Assembly: GCF_022631235.3 (NCBI RefSeq)
Contig: NZ_CP093310.2
Coordinates: 2,232,001 to 2,296,000, forward strand
DNA: 64,000 nucleotides
Reading direction: 5' to 3'
From: Psychrobacter raelei
Lineage (GTDB): Bacteria > Pseudomonadota > Gammaproteobacteria > Pseudomonadales > Moraxellaceae
Positions within the stretch are counted from its first letter, which is position 1. Each line of letters begins with the position of its first letter. Shown here in pieces: positions 9,656 through 19,067 of the stretch. The notes beneath the pieces are model-generated. The model was given only the letters and a program-made list of their open reading frames with translations. It ran no database searches and was not told where the DNA came from. Both the position numbers and the translations under genes were made by a program.

Positions 9656-10043
9656 AATTTAAGCGACTTTTATCTATATGGCTATAATAAAGGAACTGAA
9701 GGACGGCACAATACGCTGCCTTCTAACACGTCTTCACTGGTATTTTTTGGGGCCTTGTGACTAGAATAATCAGTCAATGAGCCTGTGCTGATAATCAATG
9801 GCAAAATTTAAAGCATATAGTGTAGCTGATTTGCCTTTTTTTGACTATGATAAGATATTGCAAATTTATATCATCACTATAGCAGCGCAAGCCTATATAA
9901 TAGCCACAGGTTTTGGTACATTACACCATAAACATGGTTAATGCTAAATTGATGTAAGATAGATTCTGCTGGCCTATTTGCAGCTTAGTAAATACCGGTT
10001 AGGCTAAAATATATTTTTTAACTCAATATAATAAGGTAATCTC
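9656..10043. other. Divergent amgK / lptD promoter region
   Basis: A 388-base gene-free stretch that must hold promoters for both directions. It is AT-rich, with TATAAT-like words near 9895, but I cannot pair a -35 and -10 with good spacing. AAGG at 10033-10036 is the lptD ribosome binding site. Confidence 0.5.
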
Positions 10044-13000
10044 TTGCTGTACTCGCAACTCTATAGCAGTATTTTGCGTGCTTGCCGTGATTTTTCACGC
10101 CGTCCGCATACGACCACCCGCTTAGCCTTCAGCTTACCGCTGTTGATTAGCGTGCCCAGTGCTTACGGTGCTATCATTAGCCCGCAGGCCCAGCCCGACT
10201 CGTCTGTACAATCGGTTAAAGCGGTGCCTACTGCCAGCGTATCTCAAGCGTCAACTTTTGTAGAAGTGGCGACTTTAACTGATGCCTCAACCAAAACTTA
10301 CAAACGCCTAGATACGAAAACAGATACGACAACAGGCACTGCAGCTAACAAGCAAACCTCTGCAGCAGTCCGCCCTACCACTGTCAATAAAGCTGTAACA
10401 GAAGCTAGCGTAGATTTGCCAGCAGCTCCGCTTACTGCCGCAGCGAACAGTGCCAGTACTGAAGCTTTGCAAGCCGTGGGGCTTGAGAGTGAGCCACAGC
10501 CTGCCTTTTTTAATAAAGCGCCACTGACCAATAAAGACTTTGTTGCCAAGCAAGCCAAGGCCAATCAAGCGAGGGTGACCCAAAGCGCCAGCGCCAGTAT
10601 CGCCAAGGTCAACTCCTCTGAAGATGACTACATTCAAGTAAAAAGCGCTGATGACGGCCTCCCTACTGCCACAAATAATTCTGCGCCTAAAACTAATCCT
10701 GTGCCCCAAGCTAACGCTGATCTACGGGCACCAACTGTCCCAAGCACCCCTGCTGGCGCTACCCCCAATAGTGCCAAGCAAAGCAGTGGCCAAGCTGCCA
10801 TCAATAAAAATAAGCAAGCCTCCAGTATCGGTAAGCGGGTAGATGAATCAAAGAATCTGGCAGCAAGCTTCAAAGACGACAGCGTACAAAAAAGCTTAGA
10901 GCGTTTGGCGCAGTTTTATCAATTACAAGCAGAAGAGCTACGTGAGCGCGTCGAGCAAGGCCAAAGTGGCAGTGTTATTGAAGCACAGGCCATGGCACCC
11001 GTTGCTGCTCCGCAAATCTTCAACAGCCAATCTGACGGCGCTTCAGCGTATCGCTGTGAGGGCATCTGGGTGACACCTAGTAGTGCTGGCGCCGATGCCA
11101 ATTACCAACAGGCCATTCAAAGATCGCAGCAGCAAGATGGGCTGTCTTTAGCCAACGGCCTACCCTTATATGCTCAGTCCGATTATGCTTACTATGACAA
11201 CACCACTTATGTGGAGCTGGCCGGTAACGTTGAGGTGATGCAAGATGGCAAGATGGTCAGCGCCGACCAAATCGCGCTTGACTTAAATACCGGTATCGCC
11301 GGTGCCAAAGGTGGGGTGTTATTAGCGGAATCAGGCCCAAGCAACCCCAAAAATCAGCCCACCAGTCTTGAAAAACTGGCCATCAATCAAGATGCAAATG
11401 CCACAGATGGTTCAGGCATGATAGTGGTGGCAGATGAGCTGGCTTATAACACCAATAACAGTGCCGCCACAGCCTATGATGTGGCTTTTGCCAGCGTCCC
11501 CATGCAAGCACACGGCTATGCCAAGCGACTCAATAAGCCGGATAATACGCATTACGAGCTTGAAAAGGTGATGTTCTCAACCTGCCCCCCTGCCAACCGT
11601 AAGTGGCAGATTGAAGCACAAAACATTGATATCAACACCGAAACCGGCCGCGGTGAAGCTTATAACGCCACTTTCCGCTTAGGTAAAGTACCAGTGTTGT
11701 ATCTGCCTTACTTTAACTTCCCAGTTGATGACAGACGCAGCAGCGGCTTATTAACCCCGAATGCCCGCATCGATAGTGACAGCGGCCTAAAGCTTAGTGT
11801 GCCCTATTACCTAAACTTAGCGCCCAATTATGATGCGACGGTTACCACCGACATTTACAGTAACCGTAACCCCATGTTAACCGGTGAATTTCGTTATCTT
11901 ACTGAGGATTATGGTCAAGGTCAGCTGACCACCGCTTATATGCCCAAGGATAAAAAGTATGACGATGAAGACCGTACTGGCGTGTTTTATCAGCATCAAT
12001 GGGCTTCAAAAACCATTCCTATATTAACTGCTGATGCCGTCTACAGCTATGTATCTGACCCCGATTATCTCAATGACTTTGATGATTATGGTTTGGTAGA
12101 AAATCGTCTTAACCTGCCCAGACGTGGCCGTGTCAATTATTATGATGACTATATTAATGCGCAGCTCAAGGTAGAAACTTTTCAAAGCTTAGAAGCCACT
12201 GATGTCAACGGTAATATCATTCAAGACAAAGACAAGCCCTATTCTCGTCTGCCGCAATTGACAGTGGATTATCGCTTACCTACTTTGAATAATGCCTTAG
12301 ATAAGTTTGTCATTACTGGCGTGCATGACTCCGCCTACTTCAAAAAATCGATTGATGACGGCTCAGAGAATGAAAAAAGTGGTGTGCGCGTTTATAACGA
12401 GATCAATGCCAGCTACCCGATCGAAAAAACTTGGGGTTATGTGACACCCAAGGTAAGCTTGCAGCACTTGTACGCCGCTTTTGATGAAGAAAGCCGCCTA
12501 GAGAACAATGTGTCTAAAGATGATAACGATCAATCTGCTTTTGTGCCTAAATTTAGTATAGATTCAGGTTTGAATTTTTATCAGGCAGGCTCCCCCTTTG
12601 GTTGGTTTGATAACACCATGGGCGGCTATCAGCTGCTAACCCCTCGGGTGAAATACAGCTACTCACCTTTTGAAGACCAAAGCGCTATTCCTAACTTTGA
12701 TACTCGTTTTGCCTCAATTGATTATGATCAATTATTTGCAGACAGTTGGTTTTTAGGTCATGACCGTATCTCAGACAACAATAACGTCGCTGTGGGCCTA
12801 AATTATCGCTATATCGACTCGATGGGGGTTACCCGCTTCGACGGTGGTATTGGTGATCAGTTCTTTTTGAGTAAGCCAAAAGTCTTGCTAGATTTAGAGG
12901 ACGCTGGCTATGACTCACACTCAACTGGGGTTGCATGGCGCTCAAGTGTACAGCCTTATCGCAACCTATGGTTTGACTTCAACGGCGCACTGGACTCAAA

Positions 13001-13427
13001 TAACAACCTAAACTATATCGCCAGTCAGGTGCGTTATAACCCCACACCCAATAGTTTGGTGAATTTTGGGGTGATAGAACGCAAAGAAGATCGCCTCACC
13101 AACCAATCTGAGCTTTCTGCCTTAACGGCCGCTGCTATTGTGCCTATTAATGACAGTTGGCGCGTACTCGGCCAAGGTCAATACGACAGCCGTAACAACA
13201 AGTTTATCGATGCCACTTTAGGCTTAGATTATGAGGACTGCTGCTATGGATTTTCAATTTATGGCCGCAGTTACTATAATGATTTAAACTTAGATGACAA
13301 GCCGACACGCGCTATCATGGCTGAGTTTAGAATCAATGGCTTTGGCGATAGAAGCAGTCGATTAAGTAAGCACCTAAACGATAAAATACTTGGTTATGAG
13401 CCGGTAGACACACTTTGGAAAAAGTAA
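10044..13427 (+). CDS. lptD: LPS-assembly protein LptD (TTG start)
   Basis: Outer-membrane beta-barrel that inserts lipopolysaccharide into the outer leaflet with LptE. An in-frame TAA at 10032 and AAGG 7 bases upstream fix the TTG at 10044 as start; no in-frame ATG lies near. A signal sequence (to about residue 43) is followed by roughly 290 residues of Ala/Thr/Ser/Asn/Lys-rich low complexity, with a short coiled-coil-like stretch near 275-305. The OstA domain and barrel come next. Cysteines at 338, 514, 1066 and 1067 match the four-cysteine disulfide pattern of E. coli LptD. At 1127 aa it is about 340 residues longer than E. coli LptD, mostly because of the insertion. surA follows. Confidence 0.96.
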   Translation: MLYSQLYSSILRACRDFSRRPHTTTRLAFSLPLLISVPSAYGAIISPQAQPDSSVQSVKAVPTASVSQASTFVEVATLTDASTKTYKRLDTKTDTTTGTAANKQTSAAVRPTTVNKAVTEASVDLPAAPLTAAANSASTEALQAVGLESEPQPAFFNKAPLTNKDFVAKQAKANQARVTQSASASIAKVNSSEDDYIQVKSADDGLPTATNNSAPKTNPVPQANADLRAPTVPSTPAGATPNSAKQSSGQAAINKNKQASSIGKRVDESKNLAASFKDDSVQKSLERLAQFYQLQAEELRERVEQGQSGSVIEAQAMAPVAAPQIFNSQSDGASAYRCEGIWVTPSSAGADANYQQAIQRSQQQDGLSLANGLPLYAQSDYAYYDNTTYVELAGNVEVMQDGKMVSADQIALDLNTGIAGAKGGVLLAESGPSNPKNQPTSLEKLAINQDANATDGSGMIVVADELAYNTNNSAATAYDVAFASVPMQAHGYAKRLNKPDNTHYELEKVMFSTCPPANRKWQIEAQNIDINTETGRGEAYNATFRLGKVPVLYLPYFNFPVDDRRSSGLLTPNARIDSDSGLKLSVPYYLNLAPNYDATVTTDIYSNRNPMLTGEFRYLTEDYGQGQLTTAYMPKDKKYDDEDRTGVFYQHQWASKTIPILTADAVYSYVSDPDYLNDFDDYGLVENRLNLPRRGRVNYYDDYINAQLKVETFQSLEATDVNGNIIQDKDKPYSRLPQLTVDYRLPTLNNALDKFVITGVHDSAYFKKSIDDGSENEKSGVRVYNEINASYPIEKTWGYVTPKVSLQHLYAAFDEESRLENNVSKDDNDQSAFVPKFSIDSGLNFYQAGSPFGWFDNTMGGYQLLTPRVKYSYSPFEDQSAIPNFDTRFASIDYDQLFADSWFLGHDRISDNNNVAVGLNYRYIDSMGVTRFDGGIGDQFFLSKPKVLLDLEDAGYDSHSTGVAWRSSVQPYRNLWFDFNGALDSNNNLNYIASQVRYNPTPNSLVNFGVIERKEDRLTNQSELSALTAAAIVPINDSWRVLGQGQYDSRNNKFIDATLGLDYEDCCYGFSIYGRSYYNDLNLDDKPTRAIMAEFRINGFGDRSSRLSKHLNDKILGYEPVDTLWKK

Positions 13428-13552
13428 TCTAATCGGTGACAAAAGCGAAACTTTTGTGCTTAAAATTAATGATATCCTAGTGCAACCCTTATTGATAGTT
13501 AATCCATTTTTTACAGTAAAATACCCATACTCAGGCTAAAAACAGGCTCCTT

Positions 13553-15037
13553 ATGACAGTACTCACTACTTCGCGACTTGCAATTAAAAATGCTCGCAAT
13601 ATCACAGCAACTCCGGCGCATTCAGTGGCTCTAAAAAAGCTTACCCATACGTTAATGGTTTCGACCGTACTAGGTACGCTTGGCACCTTAAGCTTATCTG
13701 CGCAGGCGGCCGATGCTAAAACCGATACAACTGAGTCAAATACGGCTGCCATTGCTACCAGTACTGCCTCAGCCAACACCCCTGTCTCAGTCCGTGAAAG
13801 CACCAATGGCATGATTGCCCTGGTTAACGACACCCCTATTTTAAAAAGCCAGCTGGTTTCAGCGATGGCCACAGCGCAAGCCCGTATTCAAGCCAGTGGA
13901 CAGCCTGCTCCCAGTGCACAGCGTCTACAAAATGATGTATTAAACAGTTTGATTTTACGCCAGTTGCAGCTAGATATGGTCAAAAGAGCAGGTATCCGTC
14001 CTGATGCCGATGTGGTTAACCAAAGCTTGGCCCGTTTTGCACAGTCTCAAGGCCTAACCTCCTTATCACAATTACAGCAAACACTAGATGCCAAACAGCC
14101 TGGCAGCTATGCAAGCTTGCGCGCTCAAGTCATTGAAGAGGAATCTTTAAAAGCCCTACAACAAAGCCAAGTTGCCAACCGTGTGCGTATCACTGAGCAA
14201 GACATTGATGCCTTTTTGGCCTCCCCAGAAGCTCAGCGGTTACAAAGCGCAGAGTACCGTACCATCCACGTTCGAATTCCCTTTAGCGATGATTACAACC
14301 GCATTACCGAAAGCGAAAAACAAACGGCACTGCAAATCGCTCAACAAGCCAAAAATTTATTAATGAATACAGATGATGCTCAGTCTGTCTTAGATGAGCT
14401 ATCAGCAGGGATTGCCAAAAACTACGTAGCGCCAGTACAAGGCGGGGATATGGGCTATCATGAAGCCTCTGGCCTACCCACAGATATCGCCAAACAAATC
14501 ACGCCATTAAATGTCGGTCAAGTGACTGAGCCACAGATCACCCCAGAAGGTATTGATGTGGTGAAGCTGGTCGACAAGCGCAATAATGACAACATGATTA
14601 TTCCGCAGTGGAAAGTACGTCATATCTTAATCAAAACTGATGAACAAAACAGTGACGCGCTGGCAGAACAAAAAATCAATGACTTATACGAGCAGCTGCG
14701 CCATGATGCCGACTTCTCAGCGCTGGCCTCAACTTACTCAAATGACCCTGGCTCAGCCGGTCGTGGTGGGGACTTAGACTGGGTAGCTGAGGGTCAAATG
14801 GTGCCTGAATTTGAAGAGATGATGAAGCGCACCCCCAAAGGCGATTACTCCATTCCTTTCAAGTCGCAGTTCGGCTGGCATATTCTAAAAGTTGAAGATA
14901 CGCGTGAAAAAGATGTGAGCGATACGATCAAACGCAATCTTGCCCGTGAAGCTTTATATCAACGTTTAGCACCTCAGGCTCAAGAAGACTGGTTACAAGA
15001 GCTGCGTGCCAATGCCTACATTCAGATCTTTGACTAA
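13553..15037 (+). CDS. surA: Periplasmic chaperone / peptidyl-prolyl isomerase SurA
   Basis: Chaperone for outer-membrane proteins, LptD being a classic client; the gene directly follows lptD by 125 bases. A long signal region ends at about residue 53 (SLSAQAADA). It is followed by the SurA N-terminal domain starting at NGMIALVNDTPIL and two parvulin (rotamase) domains, about residues 220-345 and 350-455. The second is better conserved (VRHILIKT, FSNDPGSAGRGGDLDW-type motif, QFGWHILKV). At 494 aa it exceeds the E. coli protein (428), chiefly at the N-terminus. Confidence 0.95.
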   Translation: MTVLTTSRLAIKNARNITATPAHSVALKKLTHTLMVSTVLGTLGTLSLSAQAADAKTDTTESNTAAIATSTASANTPVSVRESTNGMIALVNDTPILKSQLVSAMATAQARIQASGQPAPSAQRLQNDVLNSLILRQLQLDMVKRAGIRPDADVVNQSLARFAQSQGLTSLSQLQQTLDAKQPGSYASLRAQVIEEESLKALQQSQVANRVRITEQDIDAFLASPEAQRLQSAEYRTIHVRIPFSDDYNRITESEKQTALQIAQQAKNLLMNTDDAQSVLDELSAGIAKNYVAPVQGGDMGYHEASGLPTDIAKQITPLNVGQVTEPQITPEGIDVVKLVDKRNNDNMIIPQWKVRHILIKTDEQNSDALAEQKINDLYEQLRHDADFSALASTYSNDPGSAGRGGDLDWVAEGQMVPEFEEMMKRTPKGDYSIPFKSQFGWHILKVEDTREKDVSDTIKRNLAREALYQRLAPQAQEDWLQELRANAYIQIFD

Positions 15038-15110
15038 TGGGCATTGATATGAGCTAATTTGGATGTAATTACCATGACATCCAAAGTAATCGGCCAGTAA
15101 ATAGCACAAT

Positions 15111-15146
15111 AAAAAACACCCCACTGACTCTTGGGGTGTTTTTTTT
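15111..15146. terminator. Bidirectional terminator between surA and the NlpD-like gene
   Basis: Stem AAAAAACACCCC / GGGGTGTTTTTT with a 10-base loop. The A run on one side and T run on the other serve both convergent genes. Confidence 0.9.
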
Positions 15147-15208
15147 GGGCTTATTATTCGTAAATAACATTAGGTGCTGATGACATATAAAATGCCTAGC
15201 TACAGCTA

Positions 15209-16027
15209 CTATAGCCCCAGTACTGCTCTTGGATCAATTGGTGTGCCATTTTCTCTAACTTGGAACTGCAAACCGACCTGATTGGTCTGGCCAGAATTCC
15301 CCATAGTAGCAATACGCTGGCCGGCTTGTACTTGATCACCCTCTTTTACCAGTAACTCATTATTATGAGCATACACTGTGATATAACGATCATCATGTCG
15401 AATCATAATAAGATTACCATACTCAGGCAAGCCATTACCTGCATAGAGTACTTGACCACCCTTACTGGCTAACACAGGGTCTCCTATACGGCCACTAAAC
15501 CACATCCCCATATCGCCTGCTGTAGCATTGAAGTTTTTAACCACTGGGTTGCTACTTGGGTAGCCATAGCCTTTGGTTGAGGTAGCGGTTGCATTGTAGC
15601 TTGGGGTAGTTGGTGTAGTCACGGGTGCAGGCGTGTTATAGACTGGGGTATTGTTTCGAGTATTGGTCACCACAGGTGCTGCAGCACCACCTTCCCACAA
15701 TTTTAACCACTGGCCAGCATAGATGGTGTATTTACTGTCTAAACGGTTTAAAGCCCCAATTTGACGATAATTTAGACCATAGCGCGCAGCAATATGACTG
15801 ACCGTATCCCCTGATTTCACTTGATAGTAGTTGGGTACACCGCGCGCATTAACTTGAACGCTGGGGCCTGAAGCTTGATAGGTAGGCTTAGTAGCGCAGC
15901 CTGCTAACATCAATACGCTGCCCAACACTGCCACGGTTAGCCCTTTAAACTTAACTGAGCTTACTGCCGGTTTAACACTTAGTGATTGCGTGGTTTTTCG
16001 TGTGTCTATAAAAGTGGTATTAGACAT
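15209..16027 (-). CDS. NlpD-like LysM/M23 lipoprotein (probably catalytically inactive)
   Basis: Lipoprotein of 272 aa with lipobox LAGC (Cys44), a LysM peptidoglycan-binding domain (about 67-111), a Thr/Pro/Asn-rich linker, and a C-terminal M23/LytM domain (about 168-272). The zinc ligands of active M23 peptidases are missing: no HxxxD in the first motif, and the usual HxHF-type motif reads GLQFQ. This pattern is typical of NlpD/EnvC proteins, which activate N-acetylmuramoyl-L-alanine amidases in cell separation instead of cutting peptidoglycan. GGGAGG precedes the ATG. In many gamma-proteobacteria nlpD lies by rpoS; here it lies by surA. Confidence 0.85.
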   Translation of the reverse strand: MSNTTFIDTRKTTQSLSVKPAVSSVKFKGLTVAVLGSVLMLAGCATKPTYQASGPSVQVNARGVPNYYQVKSGDTVSHIAARYGLNYRQIGALNRLDSKYTIYAGQWLKLWEGGAAAPVVTNTRNNTPVYNTPAPVTTPTTPSYNATATSTKGYGYPSSNPVVKNFNATAGDMGMWFSGRIGDPVLASKGGQVLYAGNGLPEYGNLIMIRHDDRYITVYAHNNELLVKEGDQVQAGQRIATMGNSGQTNQVGLQFQVRENGTPIDPRAVLGL

Positions 16028-16763
16028 GCCTGCCTCCCTATAAAATATTTACAATAGCAGCAGCAAGCGACAGCCATAAATTAGCCGACGCTTATCGCTG
16101 CGGACAACTAGAACAAGGTGTACAATACAAGCAAGTGCCTGCTCATTGTGACAAACACTAAGCCCACAGATGATGATTTAGATAGAGCATTACCCTATCA
16201 TAATAACTGATTATATACCTAACTAATGAGTATCCTAATCACTTGATTGCTTATGTCAATATACCGGCAAAGGATATAACGATTCTTTACATAGCGTAAA
16301 GGCTAGGTTAGGGTTAGCGCTGTTAAATCTGCTACAATAAATTAAGGCCTTATAGTAGGTCAGCTAAAAGGTGGGGAACATAAACCGACTCATAAAATCG
16401 CCTTGATTAGCCTTGGGTAACTAGAAACTCCCATAATATAGTTGGCGAATTCATCAGCCACAGCTGAATTATTACAGCCACTGGCGGTGCAGCAATACAA
16501 ATTACGCTTTAAAAAAATACGGTCACACTTGTTAAACATCACCCCCCTTAAACCGTGTGATAATAGCTATAGATAGTCTTATGGCTGACGCCCCGTTGGT
16601 CATTAAAGCGATAACGTGATCAAAACTAAAACTATAAAATAGACCTATCAAAATAAACGTTAAGTGGCGCGCTAGATTTGACCCAATTGTTTTCAATGTT
16701 TACTTTATTCTACAATCAATTTTTGACACTTAAGTTGATACATATGCCTTATCACTTAATAAG
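16028..16763. other. Long intergenic region, 736 bases
   Basis: No convincing gene, RNA or repeat family. A short inverted repeat CTTTAC / GTAAAG occurs near 16285-16301, and a TTGACA hexamer at 16723-16728 could be a -35 box for the next gene, although no good -10 is at the right distance. Confidence 0.45.
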
Positions 16764-17222
16764 ATGATGATGAAGATTATGAAAAACCTAATGACCCAAT
16801 GTTTGAGTGCTACCACTCTATCTAAGACATTAACCCATAGTGCACGCAAACTGATTTTCACCACGTTAATAGGCAGTGCTACTTTTTTTGCCTCAGCCCT
16901 TGTTCAAGCGGCTCAAACCACTATCCCTGTAGATTTAACCGGTGCTAATGCCACTAAGCATGAAATTGCCGTCTTACAAGTATTGTCTGAGGTGTGCCCG
17001 CCTATGTTAAATCGCCAGCAGCAAACTAACTTTCGTAGAACCTATAACAACCAATTAAAACAAATGCTGCCGTCTATTAAAAATCCAAAAGCAGCAATCC
17101 AATATTTATCTACGCAGCAAGATTACAAAGCCATTTTATCAAGTATGCGCGACTGGACATTGAGTTATTCACGTGATGAGAACTTAGCACTTTGTAAAGA
17201 CTTGGCCAATACTCGCTTTTAG
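16764..17222 (+). CDS. Unrecognised secreted protein
   Basis: A 152-residue protein with a signal peptide (hydrophobic core about residues 30-44, probable cleavage after VQAA near 50). The mature domain of about 100 residues has two cysteines (LSEVCPPML and LALCKDL) that could form a disulfide. No catalytic motif is visible and I cannot name a family with certainty; it resembles small periplasmic proteins restricted to Moraxellaceae. The start is ambiguous: ATG codons occur at 16764, 16767, 16770 and 16779, with only a weak ribosome binding site. It stands alone with its own terminator. Confidence 0.75.
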   Translation: MMMKIMKNLMTQCLSATTLSKTLTHSARKLIFTTLIGSATFFASALVQAAQTTIPVDLTGANATKHEIAVLQVLSEVCPPMLNRQQQTNFRRTYNNQLKQMLPSIKNPKAAIQYLSTQQDYKAILSSMRDWTLSYSRDENLALCKDLANTRF

Positions 17223-17268
17223 CCAATCACCTAAAATACATAGCCACATAACACTACATAGCACATAA

Positions 17269-17300
17269 AAAAAGGGTCGATAAATTATCGGCCCTTTTTT
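17269..17300 (+). terminator. Terminator after the secreted protein gene
   Basis: Stem AGGGTCGAT / ATCGGCCCT (one G-T pair) with a short AT loop, flanked by A and T runs. Confidence 0.87.
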
Positions 17301-17748
17301 ATTTTTATATCCGCTTTATAAGATAATGAATCCAAAATTAGAGCACAGAGGCTCTAAAGATAATAAATCATAAAAACAACCTTGCTGCTATCCTAAGGGT
17401 TTTAATTTAAAGGTTATTTGCTAATTTATTTGTTTAACCCATTTGTGCAATTTGTTAATATACACTCTCGTTTGACCTCAAGCTTTAGTAATGGGCGCTG
17501 TTTTTGCAACGGCACTTAATTAATAAAGCATCTGTGGCCAAACCTAACGCTTTGATTCTTCTGTTATGTGGTATTTTTAACATAGTAAACCTTTACCTCC
17601 AATTTAGATTCATTCAGATGTAGTCAAAAGCCTCTGATACCACTATGCTAGCTCGCCTACTGTGCCTCTGCTTTAAAAAATAAGCCACACATCTTGCCTG
17701 CGTCTGCTATTGGTTCATTGACAGGCCTACTCTACCACTGAATAACCT
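17301..17748. other. Intergenic region upstream of the D,D-carboxypeptidase gene
   Basis: About 450 bases, AT-rich. I see no gene or clear repeat, and no well-spaced promoter hexamers. Confidence 0.45.
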
Positions 17749-18990
17749 ATGACCAAATATGGTGTCTTAGATATGACTGCTCCTGTAACCCAGCTGTTAC
17801 CTATATTAGATAAAACTCAATCAGTAACCCGTTTATCAACGGCTAAATCTCTATTTTTAGGCTCTAGTATGCTGCTGCTATCTAGTGCCTCATTAGCAGC
17901 GACGGCTCCGGTACCCCCACCTGAAATGGACAACACCGCCTATATCTTGATGGACTATGATACGGGAGTCATTTTGGCAGAAAAAAATGCCGACCAGCCA
18001 CTTCCTCCAGCGTCACTTACCAAAATGATGACCAGTCACATCATTGAAAAGAAGCTGATGTCGGGTGAAATGAAAGAGACTGACCCCGTATTAATGACAG
18101 AAAGCGCCTGGTGTCGCGGTACCAGCGATCAGTCTTGTATGTATGTGCCGGTCAATAAAAGCGCCCCGGCTATTGATATGCTACGCGGTATTATTATCCA
18201 GTCAGGTAACGATGCCTCAAAGGCTATGGCTGAGCACATTGCTGGTAGCGAAAGTGCGTTCGCTCAAATCATGAACGCAGAAGCCAAAGCCTTAGGCATG
18301 ACCAACACCCATTTTGTCAACGCCACCGGTATGCCAGATGAAGGTCACAGAGCTTCTGCACGCGACTTGGCCATATTATCACGCGCTATTATCAAGCAAG
18401 GTGGTGATTACTATAAGCTTTACTCTGAAAAAGAGTTCACTTATAACAACATCACTCAAGGTAACCGTAACGCCCTATTGCGTACCGACCCCACTGTTGA
18501 TGGCCTAAAAACGGGGCATACCGATGCTGCTGGCTACTGTTTAGCCGCGTCAAGTAAGCGTAATGACATGCGTCTAATTTCTGTCATTATGGGCAGCAAA
18601 AGCATGCAGGCACGTGCCGATCAGTCACGTGAATTATTAAACTGGGGCTTTGGTCACTTCGACACTAAAGTCGTTGCACCTGCCAATCAGTTTGTAGACT
18701 CAGTGCCTGTTTATTTTGGCAAGCAAGATTCAGTAAAAGCAGCCACTGGTGAAGCATTAAAAGTATTAATCGCTAAGACCCAGACGGATAAAATCAGCAC
18801 TGTGGTAAACATCTCAGATAAAGTAGAAGCCCCCATCAAAAAAGGCCAAGAGATCGGCCGCATGATGGCAGTAGTAGATGGAAAGTCTGTGGCCTCTGTG
18901 CCTATCGTTGCCACTGAAGATGTGGAACAAGCTGGTATCTTTAAGCGTGCTTGGCAGCATGTGGTAAAATGGTTTAGCAACTTATTCTAA
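17749..18990 (+). CDS. D-alanyl-D-alanine carboxypeptidase (PBP5/6 family)
   Basis: Low-molecular-weight penicillin-binding protein that removes the terminal D-Ala from peptidoglycan stem peptides in the periplasm. A signal peptide (hydrophobic core about 33-50) is followed by the three active-site motifs: SLTK (Ser89, Lys92), SGN (152-154) and KTG (254-256). The C-terminal PBP5 domain ends in an amphipathic helix (FKRAWQHVVKWFSNLF), the usual membrane anchor. At 413 aa the length is normal. Two in-frame ATGs (17749, 17773) are possible and neither has a strong ribosome binding site. A beta-lactam target; it could be called dacA or dacC. Confidence 0.93.
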   Translation: MTKYGVLDMTAPVTQLLPILDKTQSVTRLSTAKSLFLGSSMLLLSSASLAATAPVPPPEMDNTAYILMDYDTGVILAEKNADQPLPPASLTKMMTSHIIEKKLMSGEMKETDPVLMTESAWCRGTSDQSCMYVPVNKSAPAIDMLRGIIIQSGNDASKAMAEHIAGSESAFAQIMNAEAKALGMTNTHFVNATGMPDEGHRASARDLAILSRAIIKQGGDYYKLYSEKEFTYNNITQGNRNALLRTDPTVDGLKTGHTDAAGYCLAASSKRNDMRLISVIMGSKSMQARADQSRELLNWGFGHFDTKVVAPANQFVDSVPVYFGKQDSVKAATGEALKVLIAKTQTDKISTVVNISDKVEAPIKKGQEIGRMMAVVDGKSVASVPIVATEDVEQAGIFKRAWQHVVKWFSNLF

Positions 18991-19012
18991 CGCGAGATAG
19001 AGCGTAACGCAC

Positions 19013-19047
19013 AAAAAAGGGGCGGTCTATGACCGCCCCTTTTTTTA
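19013..19047. terminator. Bidirectional terminator between the carboxypeptidase gene and der
   Basis: Perfect 15-bp stem AAAAAAGGGGCGGTC / GACCGCCCCTTTTTT with a TAT loop, one of the strongest hairpins in the window. Confidence 0.93.
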
Positions 19048-19067
19048 TACTTTAAAGCTCAAGGGTG

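Noticed and set aside
10298-11101. Long open frames opposite the lptD N-terminal region
   Set aside because: They arise from biased codons of the low-complexity Ala/Thr/Ser-rich stretch on the plus strand, and lack ribosome binding sites and recognisable protein features.
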